Assembly: GCF_001613385.1 (NCBI RefSeq)
Contig: NZ_BDCG01000012.1
Span: 62,001-126,000 of the forward strand
Direction: 5' to 3'
DNA from: Nocardia flavorosea NBRC 108225
GTDB lineage: Bacteria > Actinomycetota > Actinomycetes > Mycobacteriales > Mycobacteriaceae
DNA: 64,000 nt
This document shows positions 1 to 8,503 of the stretch, one piece after another. Position numbers and translations under genes: made by a program. Under the pieces are notes generated by a model. The model worked only from the letters and a program-made list of their open reading frames with translations. It ran no database searches and was not told the origin of the DNA. Position 1 is the first letter of the stretch, and every line of letters begins with the position of its first letter.

Positions 1-3000
1 GGGTCAGCGTCACCGTCAGCTCACGCTGCGCGCTCCAACTCCCCAGCACCCACGTGTAACACGCCAGCAGCACAACGCTCGGCGTCACACCGAATGCCCG
101 CGCCCGCGCGGCGATCCGACTCCAGACAGTGCCGTCCAGCCGGACCTCCCGGCGCACGAACCGCGGCCGCTGCACCACCGCCGGCAACACCCGCAAGGGC
201 AACTGCGGGCCGGGCGGCAGCTCCGGCAGTCGCGATCGCCAATACGAGAGGGCCGCCCGGACCTCGTCCTCCGATGGCGCACAACTGTGCACATAGTCGC
301 GGAATTCCAGTCCCGGTTCGGGCAACGCGAGACCCTGCTCCGCGTACAACTGCGTCCACTCGGACAGCAGCACCAGCGCACTCAGGCCATCGGCGATCAG
401 TGTGTCGAAAGCGGCGCAGACCCGGGTGCCTGCCTTGTCGTCCACGACCCGGATATCGAACAACGGCCACCTGCCGGCGTCGAGCAAGCCCTCCGACATT
501 TCGTCACGAACATCTGCCACCGGGCCCTCGACCACCGGTATCCGGTATGTCGGGACCTCGGCGAGGACCCGCTGCGCGCCGTCCGCAGTAATCACGGCGC
601 GCAGCATCGGATGCCGGTCGATCACCCGATTCCAGGCGGCTTCCAGCCGCGCCGGGTCGACACCGCGCCACTCGTATTCGATGTAGAGCTGCGCGCCGAT
701 CCCGCCGAGATCGAAGCTGTCCGACCGGCCCAGCCAGTAGGCGGCCTGGATATCGGTCAGCGGAAACGGCTCGTACCGACGCTCCGGGTCCGGCACGATC
801 TCCGCACTCTCCGTGGCGGTGCCGACAGTCAGGGTCGCGGCGAATGCGGCGAGCGTGGGCGCGGTGAACAGGTGCGCCAGATCAGCCCCCCTCACCCCCT
901 CGGCCGCCAGTCGCCGAATCAGGCGGGTGGCCAGCAGACTGTCGCCACCCAGGGCGAAGAAGTCGTCGTCGCGCCGGATGTTCTCGATATCGAGAACTGC
1001 GCCCCACGTATCGGCGGCGACCCGCTCCATGCCGGTCAGAGGCTCACCGGAGGCGCTGCCGTGGTGACTGTCCACGGCAGCGGCGAGGGTGGCGCGGACT
1101 GCGTCCCGATCGATCTTGCCGTTGCGCGTGATGGCGAGTTCCGCGCTTCGGACGAACCGGCGGGGAATCATATAGGGGGGCAACCGTTCGCCGAGCCAGG
1201 TGCGCAATGCGTCGTCGGTGAGGTCGTCGAGATCATCGGTGGCACCCACGACGACAGCGCCGAGAGACTTGGTGGGGTGTTCGAGCACGGCGGCGGCCGC
1301 GGCAGCAATTCGGGGATGGGCGGCCAGCACCGTTTCGACCTCACCCAGTTCGATCCGGTGGCCGCGGATCTTGACCTGATGGTCGATACGGCCGAGGAAT
1401 TCGAGGGTGCCGTCGGGCCGATAGCGCACCAGGTCACCGGTCCGGTACCACCGGATCCCCTCGTGTTCGACGAACTTCTCGGCGGTGCGCTCCGGGTCGC
1501 CCCGGTAGCCGTGTGCCAGCCCGAGCCCCGTAACCCACAGTTCCCCTGCCGCCCAGTCGGGGCAGTCCCGGCCGTGCCGGTCGACCACCCGGCAGCCGGC
1601 ATGCGGTAGCGGAACCCCGTACGGCACGCTCGACCAGCCGGGGTCGACGGTGCCGACCTCGCATACGGTGGCATGGATGGCTACCTCGGTCATCCCGCCG
1701 AGTCCGGCGAACCGGCAGTCGGGAACCAACCGGCGCAACCGTTGCGGCAGGTCCACGGTGACCCGGTCGCCGCCGAGCATGACCACTCGCAATGCGTCAC
1801 CCAGCCCGCAGTCGGCGGCGGCGGTCAACAGCATGTCCAGCAGCGCCGGCACGGCACTGACGACGGTCACCTCCCACCGGCGGATCAGTTCGGCCCAGGC
1901 GGCGGCATCACGACGCTGCGCCTCGTCGATCACGACCACCGAGCCGCCGAACGCCAGAAACCCGAACAGGTCGTAGGCGGAGAGGTCGAAGTCCAGCGCG
2001 GACAGCGTGATCGTGCGATCCTGCGCGCCGATGCCGAACCGGCTGTTGACGGCGTCGACGGTGGCCGCGACGGCACGGTGGGCCACCTCGACTCCCTTGG
2101 GGTCACCGGTGGAGCCGGAGGTGAAGACGACATACATGGCGTCTTCGGGATCGACCTCGATACTCTCGGTCAGTGGGTCGGCAGTACGGGCCTGTTCCGG
2201 AAAGACCGGTTCGACATCGTCGGGCCAGGAACCCGCGGCCACGGTGTCCCGGTCGGTGATGACCAGGCGCGCGCCCGCCGTGCGGGCGACCCGTGCGCGC
2301 CGCGCCGGCGGAAGATCGATCCCCGAGGGCACGTAGGTTGCCCCGGCTGCGAGCACGCCCAAGGTCGCCACGACCTGATCGACCCCCTTGGGCAAGGTGA
2401 CAACCACACTGTCGCCACGACCGATCCCCTTGTCCCGCAACAGCCCTGCCATACGCCTGGCCTGTGCCGACAGCTCACCGTACGAGATTGTGGCGCCGCC
2501 GGTGACCAGGGCGGTCCGGTCCGGATCCGTGGCAGCCCGCACGAAGAAACGCTGGTGCAGCGGTAGGGCGGGCGCGGCGGCGACCTCGCTGTACCGGCGG
2601 CCCGTCACCGGCCACGGGGCCGGGCGATCCCATGCGCCGTCGTCGTCCAGTAACAGTTCGACACATCCCACGTAGGCGTCGAACATGGTGTCCAGCAATC
2701 CGGGCGGGAACAGCGATACGCGCGCATCCCAGTTGAGCAGGATACCGCCGTCGAATTCGGTGACCTGGGCGTCCAGCCAAACCTGTGGTCCTTGAGAAAT
2801 CGCCCATGCCGGGTCGCCGAGACATTTCCGGACCGCGGGCGCGTACAGCTCACCCAAGCTCAGTGCACTGGTGTACACCACCGGCGCGAATATCCGCTCC
2901 CCACCGTTGCGCCGGCTCAGATCCCGTAACACCTCGACACCCGAATATGCCGCGTACCCCAGGACCTCGCGCAACCGGCCGGTCACCGCCTGTGCCCGTT

Positions 3001-4249
3001 CGGTGAGCGACATCGGCGCGGACAGGTCCACATCGAGCAGTACCGAACTCGAGAAGTCGCCGACGAGCAGGTCCACGTCATCATGCAAGGGCTCCCGGTC
3101 GAACGCGGGCAGGTTCAACAGGAAGCGATCGGTACCGCTCCACGCACCGATGGTTTCGGCGAAAACCGTCGCGAGCACACCGGCAGTGGTCAGGCCGGCA
3201 TGCTGTGCCCGTTCGCGCAGCCGTGCCGCGCGATCCGGGGACAACCAGTGCCGACGCCGGTCGACCCGCGCCCCGCCGCTCGCCTCCTCGGTGGTCAGCA
3301 GTGGAAGTTCGGGCGCTGCGGGCAGTTCCGGTAGCTGCGCCTGCCACCAGCGCCGGGCCTGTTCCTTCGCGGTGGCCCGGCTCCGGCCGCGGTCGGCGAG
3401 ATACCGGCGGTAGCTGTATTCCGGCGCGGGCAGTGCCGCGGGACCGTGCTCGTACAGCGCGGCCAGGTCAGCGAGCAGATTCCGCAGGCTCAACGCGTCG
3501 CCGGCGATCATGTCCAGGTCCAGATGAGCCCGCGTACGCCCACCCGGCAGTAACGACAGCTGAAGATCGACTACCTCGCCGTCCGCGATATCCATGCGCC
3601 GATGCGAGAGAGTGTCGCGAATCCGTGCCAAGCGCCGAATACGCTCGGGCTCGGGCAATTCCCGGAGATCGTGCACGACCAGACCGCGCCACGAGCCGCG
3701 CTCGGTTACCCGTTGCATACCTGCAGCATCGATTGTCACCCGGAGCATCGGATGCCGCGCGATCAGGGCACGCATCGCACGCTCCAGCCGATCCGGGTCG
3801 ATACCGTCGGCGTGGTCGAACTCGCTGTAGAAGTGGGCGGCCACCTCGCCCAGGTACTGCGTCTGCGTACGCCCGATCCAGAACGCGTGTTGCATCACTG
3901 CCAGCGGAAAGGGCGCCGAGTCGTCGACGGCGACCGGACTGTCGGCGGCACCCCGCTCCGCGAGCGCGCCGGACCGCCCGCCGCCCAGAAGTTTCCGCCA
4001 TGCCCCCAGCGTCGGATTCTGCACGAGATCCCGGAACTCCACCCGCGTACCTGCGCGTCGCATGAGCCCGGAGATACGCATGATGGTCACCGAGTCGAGT
4101 CCCAGGCCGAGCAGGTCGGCGTCGTCTGTCAGCGCGTCCACCGGGACTCCCGTCAGCTTGCCGACTTCTTGCCGCAGTGCCCCTCCGTCGTGGCCCCAGT
4201 CCACTTTTTTCGTCGTACGCGCGAGTGGCAAATGGAGCTCTTCCTGCAT
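1..4249 (-). CDS. Metallophore NRPS, ArCP-Cy-A-PCP-Cy (HMWP2-like), 3' end off window
   Basis: Non-ribosomal peptide synthetase; 1,416 residues are visible and the C-terminus lies beyond the left edge. Domains in order: a carrier domain (LGLGLDS, phosphopantetheine Ser53) placed like an aryl carrier protein; a heterocyclisation (Cy) domain with DxxxxDxxS from Asp246; an adenylation domain at about 560-1045 (TSGSTG near 700, YRTGD near 940, NGKIDR near 1040); a PCP (GGDS, Ser1104); and a second Cy domain with DxxxxDxxS from Asp1282. This is the order of yersiniabactin HMWP2. Unlike HMWP2 or PchE, no extra domain is inserted in the A domain. Pocket residues read by eye (D-L-Y-S-M-G-L-I-H) are closest to the cysteine code D-L-Y-N-M-S-L-I-W but differ at three sites. 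The expected product is an aryl-thiazoline or oxazoline chelator built on salicylate. The start is ATG 4249; the adjacent GTG 4252 is possible, and no strong RBS is seen. The salicyl-AMP ligase is not in view. Confidence 0.93.
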   Translation of the reverse strand, partial: MQEELHLPLARTTKKVDWGHDGGALRQEVGKLTGVPVDALTDDADLLGLGLDSVTIMRISGLMRRAGTRVEFRDLVQNPTLGAWRKLLGGGRSGALAERGAADSPVAVDDSAPFPLAVMQHAFWIGRTQTQYLGEVAAHFYSEFDHADGIDPDRLERAMRALIARHPMLRVTIDAAGMQRVTERGSWRGLVVHDLRELPEPERIRRLARIRDTLSHRRMDIADGEVVDLQLSLLPGGRTRAHLDLDMIAGDALSLRNLLADLAALYEHGPAALPAPEYSYRRYLADRGRSRATAKEQARRWWQAQLPELPAAPELPLLTTEEASGGARVDRRRHWLSPDRAARLRERAQHAGLTTAGVLATVFAETIGAWSGTDRFLLNLPAFDREPLHDDVDLLVGDFSSSVLLDVDLSAPMSLTERAQAVTGRLREVLGYAAYSGVEVLRDLSRRNGGERIFAPVVYTSALSLGELYAPAVRKCLGDPAWAISQGPQVWLDAQVTEFDGGILLNWDARVSLFPPGLLDTMFDAYVGCVELLLDDDGAWDRPAPWPVTGRRYSEVAAAPALPLHQRFFVRAATDPDRTALVTGGATISYGELSAQARRMAGLLRDKGIGRGDSVVVTLPKGVDQVVATLGVLAAGATYVPSGIDLPPARRARVARTAGARLVITDRDTVAAGSWPDDVEPVFPEQARTADPLTESIEVDPEDAMYVVFTSGSTGDPKGVEVAHRAVAATVDAVNSRFGIGAQDRTITLSALDFDLSAYDLFGFLAFGGSVVVIDEAQRRDAAAWAELIRRWEVTVVSAVPALLDMLLTAAADCGLGDALRVVMLGGDRVTVDLPQRLRRLVPDCRFAGLGGMTEVAIHATVCEVGTVDPGWSSVPYGVPLPHAGCRVVDRHGRDCPDWAAGELWVTGLGLAHGYRGDPERTAEKFVEHEGIRWYRTGDLVRYRPDGTLEFLGRIDHQVKIRGHRIELGEVETVLAAHPRIAAAAAAVLEHPTKSLGAVVVGATDDLDDLTDDALRTWLGERLPPYMIPRRFVRSAELAITRNGKIDRDAVRATLAAAVDSHHGSASGEPLTGMERVAADTWGAVLDIENIRRDDDFFALGGDSLLATRLIRRLAAEGVRGADLAHLFTAPTLAAFAATLTVGTATESAEIVPDPERRYEPFPLTDIQAAYWLGRSDSFDLGGIGAQLYIEYEWRGVDPARLEAAWNRVIDRHPMLRAVITADGAQRVLAEVPTYRIPVVEGPVADVRDEMSEGLLDAGRWPLFDIRVVDDKAGTRVCAAFDTLIADGLSALVLLSEWTQLYAEQGLALPEPGLEFRDYVHSCAPSEDEVRAALSYWRSRLPELPPGPQLPLRVLPAVVQRPRFVRREVRLDGTVWSRIAARARAFGVTPSVVLLACYTWVLGSWSAQRELTVTLT

Positions 4250-4263
4250 CACAGTCCCAACTA

Positions 4264-4282
4264 GGAAACGATAACCATTTTC
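4264..4282. promoter_or_regulatory. Fur-family (Zur-like) box in the NRPS/methyltransferase divergent promoter
   Basis: The top strand reads GGAAACGATAACCATTTTC. By eye it matches the classical Fur-family box GATAATGATAATCATTATC at 14 of 19 positions, and 11 of 13 in the right part. It does not resemble the actinobacterial IdeR box TTAGGTTAGGCTAACCTAA. It lies 15 bp upstream of the NRPS start and about 110 bp upstream of the methyltransferase start, so it could control both genes. In actinobacteria the Fur-family proteins are Zur, Nur and CatR/FurA, and Zur is the one known to control coelibactin. That Zur binds here is an inference. Confidence 0.6.
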
Positions 4283-4394
4283 AATAGTGCTACAATCTAC
4301 GACGTGCCAACAGGTCCGGTCAAGCGACCTCAAAAGTTCGGCGATGCGAAACACATTGGCGGCGAGGCACTTCAGTGACGCACAGGAAGTAGGC

Positions 4395-5408
4395 ATGGCA
4401 GCCCATCAACGACTCATGAATATGATGTTCGGTACGATCTGCTCCCAAGTCGTCGGTACCGCCGCCCGCCTCGGGCTCGCCGATCACCTGGGAGACAGCG
4501 CACTCGGTTATCCCGAGCTGGCCGCGCTCACCGGCACCCATCCCGGCGCACTCGCCCGGCTGCTCCGGGCTCTGGCCGCGTTGGAGATCGTCGTCGAAGC
4601 CGGACCGGGCATATTCCGGCTGGGCGAGGCGGGAATGCCCCTTCGCACCGATCGACCGGATTCCCAGGCAGCGGCCGTGCTGTTGTTCACCGATCCGGCC
4701 CTGCTGGATTCCTGGAAGCTCACCGAGGAGGCGGTACGCACCGGACGGCCGACCTTCGAAGGGCTCTACGGCACCGATTTCTTCAGCTTCCTCGCCACAA
4801 AACCGGAACTGTCCGAACGCTTCAACGCGACGATGCGACAGGTCAGCCTGCCCATCGCACAACTGATTCCGGTGAGCTACGACTTCACCCGGTACCACAC
4901 CGTCATCGATATCGGCGGCGGTGACGGCACCCTGCTCTCGCAGATCCTGCGCGGTGCACAGGCCGTACACGGCGTGGTATTCGATTCACCGACCGGAGTC
5001 GCCGAGGCCACCTCGACCCTCACCGCGGCAGGCGTTGCCGATCGCTGCCGCATCGAAGCCGGCGATTTCTTCTCCGCCGTGCCCGAGGGCGGAGATATCT
5101 ACGTACTCAAGAACATCCTGCACGACTGGGACGACGAGCGCTGCGTCACGATCCTGGAACGGTGCCACCGGGCAATGCCTGCCGCGGGTCGCCTGCTGAT
5201 CGTGGAATCCGTACTGCCCGATGTGGTCGACACCTCGGACCCGGCGCCCTACCTCACCGATATCAGCATGCTCGTCAACATGGGCGGCCAGGAGCGCACC
5301 CGTACCGAATACGAAAACCTCTGCCGCCGAGCCGGATTCTCGGTCACCGCGGTCCATCCGACCGTCTTCCCCACGTCGTACTCGCTGATCGAGGCAACAC
5401 CGGCCTGA
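4395..5408 (+). CDS. SAM-dependent O-methyltransferase (Methyltransf_2 type)
   Basis: 337-residue class I methyltransferase. The N-terminal part is a winged-helix dimerisation domain (residues about 10-90). The C-terminal Rossmann domain has the SAM motif VIDIGGGDGTLL and the post-motif ILHDWDDERC typical of hydroxyneurosporene/aclacinomycin-type O-methyltransferases. Start ATG 4395 is preceded by AGGAAG 6 nt upstream; ATG 4344 and GTG 4287 in the same frame lack such a site. It diverges from the NRPS gene and is followed 14 bp later by a P450, so it probably tailors the metallophore, for example by methylating the phenol or another hydroxyl. The substrate is an inference. Confidence 0.88.
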   Translation: MAAHQRLMNMMFGTICSQVVGTAARLGLADHLGDSALGYPELAALTGTHPGALARLLRALAALEIVVEAGPGIFRLGEAGMPLRTDRPDSQAAAVLLFTDPALLDSWKLTEEAVRTGRPTFEGLYGTDFFSFLATKPELSERFNATMRQVSLPIAQLIPVSYDFTRYHTVIDIGGGDGTLLSQILRGAQAVHGVVFDSPTGVAEATSTLTAAGVADRCRIEAGDFFSAVPEGGDIYVLKNILHDWDDERCVTILERCHRAMPAAGRLLIVESVLPDVVDTSDPAPYLTDISMLVNMGGQERTRTEYENLCRRAGFSVTAVHPTVFPTSYSLIEATPA

Positions 5409-5422
5409 ACGGAACGCCACCC

Positions 5423-6655
5423 ATGCTCGACAAGTCCCGCCCGATCGTTGTCGACCTCCTGGCCGACGATTTCCACGAACGGGCCCACACCGTCTACGAC
5501 GAACTGCGCGCGCAGTCACCGGTCGTCTTCGCCGAACTACCGGAGCAGCCGGGCCGGGGGTTCTGGATGATCACCGGATACGCGGCAGCCGACGCGGCGC
5601 TCCGCGACAACCGGCTGGCCAACAATCCCCGCGCGCTCCTCTCCGAAAAGCAGCTCGCGGCCAGGGCACGAGCCCAGATTCCGGAACCACCGCACACCAT
5701 GCTGCTCGCCGATCCCCCGGAGCACACCCGGCTGCGGCGGGCCGCGCAGCAGGCGTTCACCTCCAGATCGGTCACCGCGTTGCGGCCCACGATGATCCGG
5801 CATGCCGGACACTTGCTGGACGAGGCGGAGCAGGCCGCCCGAAACGGTGACGGCACAGTGGACCTTCTGCACGCCTACGCCTACCCGCTGTCGCTGACCG
5901 TGCTCGGCGAAATCCTCGGCTTCCCCGATACCTGGCATACCGGCCTGCACGATCTCGCCGTACGCGCGGCAACCGCTTCCACCCCGCTCTCCGGCCCCGA
6001 CCCCGCTCTACGCGAACTGCTCGAGAACTACACCCGCGATCTCGTACTCCTCAAACGCGATACCCCCGGCGACGATCTGGTCAGCAGGCTGGTCCACCCC
6101 CGGTCCGGCAAAGACGCCCTGTCCGACGGCGAACTGATGGCCATGATCGGCCTGCTGGTCGCCGCGGGATTCGAGACCTCGGCCAGCCTCATCGCCAGCG
6201 CCACCCTGTCCTTGCTCACCCACCCCGCCCAGTGGGCAGCGCTCCGCGACAACCCGGACCTTGCTGCCCCCGCCGTGGAAGAGACCATGCGCTACTGGGG
6301 TCCGGTGGAATCCGCGACGATGCGCCTCGCACTCGCTCCGCTCGAACTCGGCAGCCGACGCATCGAACGTGGCGATCGAGTCCTGGTGTTCCCCGCCGCC
6401 GCCAACCGCGATCCCGCCCACATCACCGACCCACATCGCTTCGATATCCACCGCCGCCCCCGCCCTCATCTCGGCTTCAGCGGCGGTATCCACAACTGTA
6501 TGGGCGCCGCGCTCGCCCGCACCGAAGTCGCCATCGCACTCACCACCCTCACCACACGCTGGCCCGGCCTGAGCACCGCCGTGCCTCCGGCCGAATTGCG
6601 CTGGCGCCCAGGTATGGGCCTGCGCGGCCTGCGCCGCCTGCCGGTGCGCCCCTGA
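5423..6655 (+). CDS. Cytochrome P450, metallophore tailoring
   Basis: 410-residue soluble bacterial P450. It shows the I-helix motif AGFET, the K-helix ExxR (ETMR) and the haem-binding loop FSGGIHNCMG with ligand Cys359. Start ATG 5423 follows the methyltransferase stop by 14 bp, so the two are probably co-transcribed. A P450 is also a conserved member of the coelibactin cluster of Streptomyces coelicolor (recalled, not searched). It probably hydroxylates or desaturates the chelator backbone; no ferredoxin partner is encoded beside it. Confidence 0.9.
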   Translation: MLDKSRPIVVDLLADDFHERAHTVYDELRAQSPVVFAELPEQPGRGFWMITGYAAADAALRDNRLANNPRALLSEKQLAARARAQIPEPPHTMLLADPPEHTRLRRAAQQAFTSRSVTALRPTMIRHAGHLLDEAEQAARNGDGTVDLLHAYAYPLSLTVLGEILGFPDTWHTGLHDLAVRAATASTPLSGPDPALRELLENYTRDLVLLKRDTPGDDLVSRLVHPRSGKDALSDGELMAMIGLLVAAGFETSASLIASATLSLLTHPAQWAALRDNPDLAAPAVEETMRYWGPVESATMRLALAPLELGSRRIERGDRVLVFPAAANRDPAHITDPHRFDIHRRPRPHLGFSGGIHNCMGAALARTEVAIALTTLTTRWPGLSTAVPPAELRWRPGMGLRGLRRLPVRP

Positions 6656-6732
6656 TCCCGGCCACTGCGTGTACCGGGCACCGCTTCCGTGGCCGGCACC
6701 GAGTACACATCAGCACCCAAAGGAATTCGACC

Positions 6733-6885
6733 ATGCCCTCCCCGACCGATGCCCAGTGCGACGTCGCCATTCGGGGCGCCGGAATCGCCGGCAGCACCCT
6801 GTTCACGATCCTGGCCCGCCACAAGCTCGGACCCGAACCGGGGCACCGCTCTGGACCGAGGACTCCTTTGCCCGACCTCCGCTGA
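6733..6885 (+). pseudogene. N-terminal remnant of an FAD-dependent oxidoreductase/halogenase-like enzyme
   Basis: A well-placed RBS (AAAGGA at 6718-6723) and ATG 6733 open a frame that encodes a dinucleotide-binding start, CDVAIRGAGIAGST (GxGxxG), as in flavin-dependent monooxygenases, halogenases and geranylgeranyl-reductase-like enzymes. The frame ends after 50 codons, whereas the family is about 400-550 residues long. The following sequence runs straight into the salicylate synthase gene. This looks like a deleted tailoring gene whose front end survives. A functional 50-residue peptide is not excluded but is unlikely. Confidence 0.7.
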
Positions 6886-6981
6886 TATCCGATGGACGAC
6901 CGGCTCCCGGCGACCCGCCGTAGCGACCGCGACCGAGACGTCCACCGGACAGCAACTCCTGCGAACCCGATTGTGAGCACG

Positions 6982-8313
6982 ATGAACCGGCCCACCACAC
7001 TCGACGTCGACGACTACGTGCATACCGTGCACCCGCACAACACCGACCCATTGACCTTGGCAGCCACCCTCGCGGCGTCCGGACAGCTCACCGACTATGT
7101 CGTCTACGAACAGCCCGGACGCTGGTATGTGGCCGGGAATCCGATCGGCGCGGTGACCGTCGGCCCCAACCGATTGCACACCACGCTCGGCGGCGACCGC
7201 ACCGAATCCTGGAGCGGCAATCCCTGGCCACAGCTTCACGCCGCACTCGACCGGGCACCGGTGCACCGATGGCGGGCCTATGGTTGGTCGTGCTTCGAAC
7301 TCTATCGCCCGGATTCCGCGCAACCGGACGACATCCTGGCCCACTTCATGGTGCCCGGAGTCGAGCTCGAGATCACCGGCACCGCAGTGCATGTCCGTTG
7401 CTACGGCGCCCCGTTCGACCTGGAAATGCCCGATACCTCCACCCCCGCACCGGCACCCACACCGGTGCCGGTGGATATGGTCGACACCGCCTACCTGTTG
7501 CGCGTGCAGGAGGCACTGGACCGGATCCGCCACGGTGAATTCGACAAGGTCATCATGTCCCGCCGAGTAGAACTGCCGTTCGCGGTGGACATGCCCGCCA
7601 CCTACGCCGCGGTCCGCCGGGCGAACACCCCGGCACGTTCTTTCCTCCTGGACTTCGGCGGCTGGCAAGCCGCCGGAGTGAGCCCGGAAACCGTTCTCGA
7701 AGCCGACGGCTCCGGGCTGGTCACTACTCAGCCGCTGGCCGGCACCCGGGCCCGGACCGGTGACGCCGAACGCGACCGTGAGCTGCGGGACGATCTGCTT
7801 TCCGATCCGAAAGAGATCTACGAGCACGCCACCTCCGTGCGCCTGGCCTACACCGAACTCGACAGTGTCGGCAGCCCGACCCGGGTCAGCGAGTTCCTCA
7901 CCGTGAAAGAGCGTGGCAGCGTGCAGCATCTCGCGTCACGCGTCGAGACCCTCTTACCCGCCGGCCGCACCTCATGGGACGCCCTCGCCGCGGTATTTCC
8001 CGCCATCACGGCTTCTGGTATCCCCAAAACATCCGCCTGCGCCGCGATCGACGACCTCGAACCCGGTACTCGCGGCCTCTACAGCGGCGCCGTCGTGCGC
8101 GCCGACAGCACCGGGGCCCTGGATGCCGCACTGGTCTTACGCGCCGTCTATCAACGCGAGGGCCGAAGCTGGCTGCGTGCCGGAGCGGGTGTCGTCACCG
8201 GCTCGACACCGGCCCGCGAATACGAGGAGACCTGCGAAAAACTGGCCTGTATCGCCCCGTATCTCGTACCGGTACGGCCAGGAAACCGCGGACCGGCGCG
8301 AGTCATCCGCTGA
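6982..8313 (+). CDS. mbtI: Salicylate synthase (MbtI/Irp9/YbtS family)
   Basis: 443-residue chorismate-utilising enzyme that makes salicylate from chorismate via isochorismate. Diagnostic family blocks are present: DKVIMSRRVELP (with the catalytic-base Lys), GVSPE, QPLAGTRA, GSVQHL, TASGIPK and the C-terminal EETCEKL metal/substrate segment. The length fits MbtI (about 450) and Irp9 (434). ATG 6982 was chosen because conserved sequence begins there; GTG 6973 and 6892 are in-frame alternatives. Its product would be loaded onto the ArCP domain of the NRPS by a salicyl-AMP ligase presumably encoded beyond the left edge. It runs towards the ABC transporter genes. Confidence 0.95.
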   Translation: MNRPTTLDVDDYVHTVHPHNTDPLTLAATLAASGQLTDYVVYEQPGRWYVAGNPIGAVTVGPNRLHTTLGGDRTESWSGNPWPQLHAALDRAPVHRWRAYGWSCFELYRPDSAQPDDILAHFMVPGVELEITGTAVHVRCYGAPFDLEMPDTSTPAPAPTPVPVDMVDTAYLLRVQEALDRIRHGEFDKVIMSRRVELPFAVDMPATYAAVRRANTPARSFLLDFGGWQAAGVSPETVLEADGSGLVTTQPLAGTRARTGDAERDRELRDDLLSDPKEIYEHATSVRLAYTELDSVGSPTRVSEFLTVKERGSVQHLASRVETLLPAGRTSWDALAAVFPAITASGIPKTSACAAIDDLEPGTRGLYSGAVVRADSTGALDAALVLRAVYQREGRSWLRAGAGVVTGSTPAREYEETCEKLACIAPYLVPVRPGNRGPARVIR

Positions 8314-8475
8314 TCCCGGCGCCGGGTAAGGACGGCGGCCTGCGATGACTCGTCCACAATCGTTGTGTCGTCCGGGGGCACTTCACCGGAGCCTGGATAT
8401 CCCCTGCATGCTGTCGTCCCTGATGCCGGAGACACTCCGGTGGGGCTCATGACCGCCGCCTCGGCCGGACAGTGC

Positions 8476-8503
8476 CCTCGTCACCGATTATCCGGTGACG
8501 AGG
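8476..8503. terminator. Perfect 11-bp stem hairpin between convergent genes
   Basis: CCTCGTCACCG, loop ATTATC, CGGTGACGAGG: a perfect 11-bp stem with a 6-nt loop. It lies between the salicylate synthase and the ABC transporter genes, which converge. The stop codon of the ABC gene (8481-8483) is inside the left arm. It probably terminates transcription from both directions. Confidence 0.75.

Noticed and set aside
287..1609. 440-codon plus-strand frame in the NRPS region
   Set aside because: It is antisense to the NRPS frame, lacks any domain motif and shows the shadow composition of GC-rich DNA.
4264..4282. Reading the box as an IdeR iron box
   Set aside because: It lacks the TTAGGTTAG half-site; the AT-rich GATAA/CATT pattern is of Fur-family type.
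6466..7929. 487-codon minus-strand frame
   Set aside because: It is antisense to the salicylate synthase, whose protein has all family blocks.
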